Below are positions 59,142 to 64,000 of a DNA stretch of 64,000 nucleotides, one piece after another. Below the pieces are notes generated by a model, which was given only the letters and a program-made list of their open reading frames with translations, had not been told where the DNA came from and searched no databases. The DNA comes from DASWJZ01 sp963792885. Lineage in GTDB: Bacteria; Pseudomonadota; Alphaproteobacteria; Rhizobiales; Afifellaceae. The translations under genes and the position numbers were made by a program. The stretch is taken from positions 529,797-593,796 of the forward strand of contig CAWBXX010000003.1 in assembly GCA_963792885.1 (NCBI GenBank), given 5' to 3'. Within the stretch, counting starts at the first letter, position 1. The number at the start of each line of letters is the position of its first letter.

Positions 59142-62100
59142 CTAAGCCGCTTTCTTCCCCTCCTCCGCCAGCCCCACCAGCCTCGTCAAAATCCCCGCGA
59201 CCCCCTTCAGCCTTTCCTCCGGCTTTTCCCATCCGCGCACAAACAGCACCCGCTGGTCCGGCCGGATCTTCGCGAACGTCCCCTCCTCCTGGATGGTGCG
59301 GATCAGCGCCGGCGGGTTCGCGAAGATATTGTCGCGGAAGCCGATGACGACGCCCTTCGGCCCGGCGTCGACCTTCTCCACGTTGGCGCGGCGGCAGAGC
59401 GCTTTCACGAACACGATCTTCAGAAGATGCTCGACCTCCTCCGGCAGCGGCCCGAAGCGGTCGATCAGCTCGGCGCCGAAGGCGTCGATCTCGCCCGCCT
59501 CGTCGAGCTCGGCGAGCCGCCGGTAGAGGCTGCATGCGAAGCTGCAGGTCGGGCACGTAGCTCTCCGGGATCATCACCGCCATGCCGATGGTGATCTGCG
59601 GCGACCAGCGCTCCTCGCCGGCCTCCTCGCCGCCGGCCTTGAGGCTCGCCACCGCCTCCTCCAGCATCTCCTGGTAAAGCTCGAAGCCGACCTCCTTGAT
59701 GTGGCCGGACTGCTCTTCGCCGAGAAGGTTGCCGGCGCCGCGGATGTCGAGGTCGTGTGAGGCGAGCTGGAAGCCGGCGCCGAGCGTGTCGAGCGATTGC
59801 AGCACTTTCAGCCGCCGCGCCGCGGTCTCCGTCAGCTTGCGGTGCGCCGGCACGGTGAAGAGCGCGTAGGCGCGGAGCTTCGAGCGGCCGATCCGCCCGC
59901 GGAGCTGATAGAGCTGCGCCAGCCCGAACATCTCCGAGCGATGCACGACGAGCGTGTTCGCGCGCGGGATATCGAGGCCGGATTCGATGATCGTGGTCGA
60001 GAGCAGGATGTCGTACTGCCCCTCGTAGAAGGCGTTCATCACCTTATCGAGCGTCGAGGGCGGCATCTGTCCGTGCGCCACGCCGACCTTCGCCTCCGGC
60101 ACGTTGTGCTCCAGGAATTCGTGCACCTCCGCGAGGTCGGAGATGCGCGGCACGACGTAGAACGATTGCCCGCCGCGCAGCCGCTCGCGGATCAGCGCCT
60201 CGCGGATCGTCAGCGTGTCGAAGGGCGCGATGAAGGTGCGGACCGCCAGCCGGTCGATCGGCGGCGTCGCGATCATGGAAAGATCGCGCACCCCCGTCAG
60301 CGCCAGTTGCAGCGTGCGCGGGATCGGCGTCGCGGAAAGCGTCAGCACGTGGACGGCGGCGCGAAGCTCCTTCAGCCGCTCCTTGTGGCGCACGCCGAAA
60401 TGCTGCTCCTCGTCGACGATCAGGAGCGCGAGGTCCCTGAACTCGATCGCCTTGCCGAGCAGCGCATGCGTGCCGATGACGATGTCGATCGTGCCGTCGG
60501 CGATGCCCGCTCTTGACGCGCGCCAGCTCCTGCCGAGCCGACAAGCCGCGAGGCCTGACCGATATTGAGCGGCAGGCCGCGGAAGCGCTCGGTGAAGGTC
60601 GCGAAGTGCTGGCGGGCGAGAAGCGTCGTCGGCACGACGACCGCGACCTGCCGCCCCGCCATCGCCGCGACGAAGGCGGCGCGGAGCGCCACTTCCGTCT
60701 TGCCGAAGCCGACGTCGCCGCAGATGAGCCGGTCCATCGGCCGCCCGGCCTGAAGGTCGTCGAGCGCCGCCTCGATCGCGGAATCCTGGTCCTCCGTCTC
60801 CTCGTAGGGGAAGCGCGCCGAAAATTCGTCATAGAGGCCTGAGGGCGGCGAGAGCACGGGCGCCTGGCGCGTCAGCCGCGCCGCCGCGGTCTTGATCAGC
60901 TGCTCCGCCATGTCGCGGATGCGCTTCTTGAGCCGCGCCTTGCGGTTCTGCCACGCGACGCCGCCGAGCCGGTCGAGATCCGCCTCCGAGCCCTCCGCGC
61001 CGTAGCGCGAGAGAAGCTCGATGTTTTCGACCGGCAGGAAGAGCCGGTCGTTGCCGGCGTAGAGGATTTCCAGGCAGTCGTGCGGCGCGCCTGCCGCCTC
61101 GATGGTCTTCAGTCCCGTGAAGCGGCCGATGCCGTGGTCGACGTGGACGACGAGATCGCCGGCAGCGAGGCTCGACGCTTCGGTCAGCGCGTCGACGGCG
61201 CGCTTCCGCCGCGTGGTGCGGATGAAGCGGTCGCCGAGCACGTCCTGGTCGCCGATGACGGCGATGTCCGGCGCCTCGAAGCCGGTTTCGAGCGGCAGCA
61301 CCGCGAGCCCGACGGTGCCTGCCGGCAGCGCCTTCAGCGCCGCAAAATCCTCGACCGGCTTGAGGCTCAACAGCCCGTGGTCCGTCAGCACCTGGCCGAG
61401 CCGGTCGCGCGCGCCCTCGCTCCACGAGGCGAGCAGCACCTTGCGGCCGGATTTCTCCAGCGCCTCGACATGCTTGACCAGCGCGTCGAAGACATTGACG
61501 TCGCCCGCCGCGCGCTCCGCCGCAAAGCTGCGCCCGGCGCGCCCGCCCATGTCGATCGCCGGCGCCTTCTCGACGCCCTCGTCCGGCTCGACAAAGGGGC
61601 TGAGGTGCGTATGCGGGCGCGCCGCGACGTGCGCACGCCACTCATCCTGCGTCAGGTAGAGCGCGTTGGGCTGGATCGGCTTATAGGGCACGGAGCCGCC
61701 CGCCGTGCTCTTCTCGACCGCCTCCTTCCGCGCCTCGTAGTGGTCGCGCACTTGCTCCAGGCGGTCGGCAAGTCCGTGCTCCACGAGATGCCCGATAACC
61801 ATAGGCGCATCAGGCAGATAGTCGAACAGCGTCTCCAGTTTCTCGTAGAAGAACGGCAGCCAGTGCTCCATGCCGGCGAAGCGGCGGCCCTCGCTCACCG
61901 CCTCGTAGAGCGGATCGCTGGCGAGCACGGCGCCGAAGGCGGCGCGATAGTTCTGGCGAAAACGCCCGATCGTCTCCTCGCTCAGCACAACTTCGCTCGC
62001 CGGTACCAGCTGAAGCCGCGGCATCTGTCCGGTGGTGCGCTGCGTGGCCGGATCGAAGGGGCGGATCGTCTCCAGCGTGTCGCCGAAGAAATCGAGACGG

Positions 62101-62663
62101 ATCGGCGCCGCCGTCCCCGGCGCGAAGAGGTCGAGGATGCCGCCGCGCACCGCATATTCGCCGACTTCGCGGACCGTCGCGGTTCGGTCGAAGCCGTTGG
62201 TCTCAAGCCAGCGCACGAGCCCGTCCATGGGCACCACGGCGCCGGAGGCGGCGGAAAGCGCCCGCCCCGCGACGCTCTCGTGGTCCGGCACGCGCTGCAC
62301 GATGGCGTTCGCCGTGGTGAAGACGACGCGCGGCCCGCCATGCGGCGTAAGCAGCGCGTGGAGCGCGCTCATGCGGCTCGCGGAAATCTCCGGGTTCGGC
62401 GACACGCGGTCGTAGGGAAGGCTGTCCCAGGCCGGGAAGATGAGGCTCGGAACGGAAGGCGCGAAAAAGCGGAGCGCCGTCTCCGCAAGCGCCACCTCGC
62501 GCGCGTCACGCCCGACGAAGAGCACCGTGCCCTCGGCTTCCGCAAGGCGTGCGAGCACACGGCCTTCGAGCCCGTCCGGCACGCCGCCGAGCGCGACGGC
62601 GCGGCGGCCGCGGAAGAGGCCCGATAACGGATCGGTCGGCGAGAACAGCTCAGTCTTCGTCAT
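59142..62663 (-). CDS. mfd: transcription-repair coupling factor Mfd (three one-base insertions)
   Basis: Mfd removes RNA polymerase stalled at DNA damage and recruits UvrA. From ATG 62661-62663 the frame runs through the UvrB-like part (LIFPAWDSLPYDRVSPNPEI), the polymerase-binding domain (LVVHVDHGIGRFTGLKTIEA) and the helicase Walker A (MDRLICGDVGFGKTEVALRA). Extra bases near 60529 and 60510 move it to a second frame with HFGVRHKERLKEL-type motif and ESGLDIPRANTLVVHRSEMF. An extra C near 59545 moves it again to YVPDLQ/ALCRRANVEKVDA and the end at 59142. Removing all three gives about 1172 residues. It is probably intact in the organism. Confidence 0.92.
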
Positions 62664-63003
62664 TGTTTCTCATATGCGCCTTCGCAGATCCGCCGGCATG
62701 GCCCGCAGTTTGGATCCCGGTTTCGCCCTTTGTATGGAAGGCGACGATCGAACGGAAAACCGGCGACAGATATTTCTGCTGCGGCTCCGCGCGGCCAATG
62801 AACCAGGTGAAGAGCTCGTCGTCCGGCACGTCCATCAGCGCTTCGAAGTCGGCGAGATCGTGATCGCCGAGGTCGCCGATATGCGCGTCGGCGAAGCCGC
62901 CGAGGATCAGGTCCATCTCCTTCATGCCCCGCCGCCAGGCGCGAAAAAGCGCCCGCCGCCGGCGCGGGTCGAGATCGTGGCTTGAGCGTGTGGAGCCCGT
63001 CAT
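62650..63003 (-). CDS. sdhE: succinate dehydrogenase assembly factor SdhE (DUF339)
   Basis: The product has 117 residues. The core DPRRRRALFRAWRRGMKEMD, the RGxxE-like motif, and DFEALMDVPDDELFTWFIGR define the FAD assembly factor that helps attach flavin to SdhA. It overlaps the start of mfd by 14 bases (62650-62663), an order often seen in alphaproteobacteria. The C-terminal tail after about residue 85 is longer than in the shortest family members. Confidence 0.92.
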   Translation of the reverse strand: MTGSTRSSHDLDPRRRRALFRAWRRGMKEMDLILGGFADAHIGDLGDHDLADFEALMDVPDDELFTWFIGRAEPQQKYLSPVFRSIVAFHTKGETGIQTAGHAGGSAKAHMRNNDED

Positions 63004-63101
63004 CGCCGTGTCGTCGTATGCGCCGCAGGGAGTGGCAAATTCGGGGCCGCATGGCTAGGGGTTGCCGGCCCGTGGAAGAACGCGCCGATGAGAGATATGC
63101 C

Positions 63102-63977
63102 ATGAGCGAGACGAATGGTGCCGGCTTTCCGCCTCCGGCGCTCGATGACGGATGGCCGGTAGCCTCTCCGGCCGAGAAGAACCTCGACGAGAGCGTGCTA
63201 GCCGGCCTGGCGAAGCAGTTCGAAGCCTGGACCGACGCCAACCTCCACGCGGCGCTGATCGTCCGCGACGGGGCGCTGGTCTACGAGCGGTATTTCACCG
63301 GCGAGGACCAGGCGTTCGCCACGCCGCTCGGCCGCGTCGCTTACGATGCGACGATGCGCCACGATCTGCGTTCGATCACCAAGAGCATCACGTCCCTCGT
63401 CTTCGGCATCGCCATCGATCGTGGCTGGGTCGGGGGCGTCGACGCGAAGGTCCTGCCGTTCTTTCGAGATTACGCCGACCTTGGCACGCCGGAGAAGGAC
63501 ACGATCGCCATTGAGCATCTGCTCAGCATGTCCGCAGGCTTCGCCTGGAGCGAAGCGCTTCCCTACAGCGATCCTCGAAACAGCGAGCGGCGCATGATCG
63601 ATGCGCCGGACCCGGCCCGCTACGTGCTGGAGCAGCCCATCGCCCGGCCGCCCGGCGTCGCTTACGCCTATAACGGCGGCCTGATTCTGCTTCTCGCCGA
63701 GATCCTGAAGCGCGCGACCGGCAAGACGCTCGACGTGCTGGCGCAGGAAGAGCTCTTCGCGCCCCTCGGCATCACCGACGTGGAATGGGTGCGCTACGCC
63801 AACGGCGATCCGATGGCGCCTTCGGGCCTGCGCATGCGCCCGCGCGATGTCGCGAAGATCGGGGCGATGGTCGCGGGAGGCGGCCTCTGGCAGGGTCGGC
63901 GCATCGTGTCGGCCGACTGGATCGCCCGCTCGCTGACGCCACAGGTGAACGGCGAGAGCCTGTTCTTCTATGGCTAG
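63102..63977 (+). CDS. serine hydrolase, class C beta-lactamase-like (possible premature stop at the right edge)
   Basis: From ATG 63102 (MSETNGAGFPPPALDDGWPV) the frame gives 291 residues. The SxxK motif is in DLRSITKSITSLVFGIAIDR, and the second motif region is PPGVAYAYNGGLILLLAEIL. The frame ends VNGESLFFYG followed by TAG. Relatives usually continue FYGYQ.W, and the bases after the stop read Q-Y in frame, so the TAG probably replaces a tyrosine codon by mutation or error, and the gene continues beyond the window. No signal peptide is seen. The substrate is unknown. Confidence 0.78.
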   Translation: MSETNGAGFPPPALDDGWPVASPAEKNLDESVLAGLAKQFEAWTDANLHAALIVRDGALVYERYFTGEDQAFATPLGRVAYDATMRHDLRSITKSITSLVFGIAIDRGWVGGVDAKVLPFFRDYADLGTPEKDTIAIEHLLSMSAGFAWSEALPYSDPRNSERRMIDAPDPARYVLEQPIARPPGVAYAYNGGLILLLAEILKRATGKTLDVLAQEELFAPLGITDVEWVRYANGDPMAPSGLRMRPRDVAKIGAMVAGGGLWQGRRIVSADWIARSLTPQVNGESLFFYG

Positions 63978-64000
63978 CAATACGTCATGTTTCTGCCGAG

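Noticed and set aside
59074..62663. Split mfd as two separate genes
   Set aside because: Each piece lacks essential motifs, and the motifs are in the right order. Three single-base insertions restore one protein of normal length.

Overview
The window looks like a chromosomal segment of an alphaproteobacterium, most likely of the order Hyphomicrobiales (Rhizobiales). The evidence is high-GC coding sequence, the tRNA-Trp/secE/nusG/rplKAJL/rpoBC order, sdhE next to mfd, a BA14K-type small secreted protein, a GcdH-type acyl-CoA dehydrogenase and several small proteins that I recognise only from rhizobia. No 16S gene is present, so the genus cannot be named.

Layout. (1) 1-13088 is core: rpoC (5' part only), rpoB, rplL, rplJ, rplA, rplK, nusG and secE on the minus strand, then tRNA-Trp, tRNA-Gly and tRNA-Tyr. 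Next come rlmB, two small envelope proteins and a tRNA-Thr. (2) 13089 to about 27228 is an accessory region behind tRNA-Thr: a DUF3800 gene, a periplasmic ClpP-like protein, a complete IS256-family element with 8-bp target duplications, short coiled-coil proteins, a glutamate-cysteine ligase remnant, and a run of decayed phage or integrative-element genes (HGG protein, DUF3631 ATPase, excisionase, tyrosine integrase). (3) 27229-45700 is a large surface or secretion locus. A MarR regulator and a GT4 glycosyltransferase are divergent from a type I secretion ABC transporter, its membrane-fusion partner and a pure RTX beta-roll protein. Then follow a GT2, a methyltransferase, a GT4, a membrane-anchored coiled-coil protein, a GT2-like protein without catalytic residues, another GT4, two polysaccharide pyruvyl transferases and a secreted beta-propeller-like protein. 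Many of these genes are joined by ATGA overlaps. No flippase, polymerase or initiating sugar-phosphate transferase is seen. (4) 45718-49010 is an efflux operon (small membrane protein, HlyD protein, NodT-type outer-membrane factor). 49256-51479 holds DUF5993-DsbB and three small proteins. (5) 51712-63977 is mixed core: a double left-handed beta-helix protein, pncB, a GcdH-like dehydrogenase, a GAF-GGDEF-EAL protein, an alpha/beta hydrolase, a DUF262 remnant, mfd, sdhE and a serine hydrolase.

The most interesting part is region 3. The genes fit either a system that makes and exports a decorated RTX surface protein, or an exopolysaccharide locus combined with an RTX adhesin. The first idea is my inference.

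A caution applies throughout. Many conserved genes, including essential ones (nusG, mfd), are split by single-base insertions or deletions. This points to indel errors in the source assembly, so broken genes in the accessory region should not all be taken as real pseudogenes. For frameshifted genes I give the full span of the gene.
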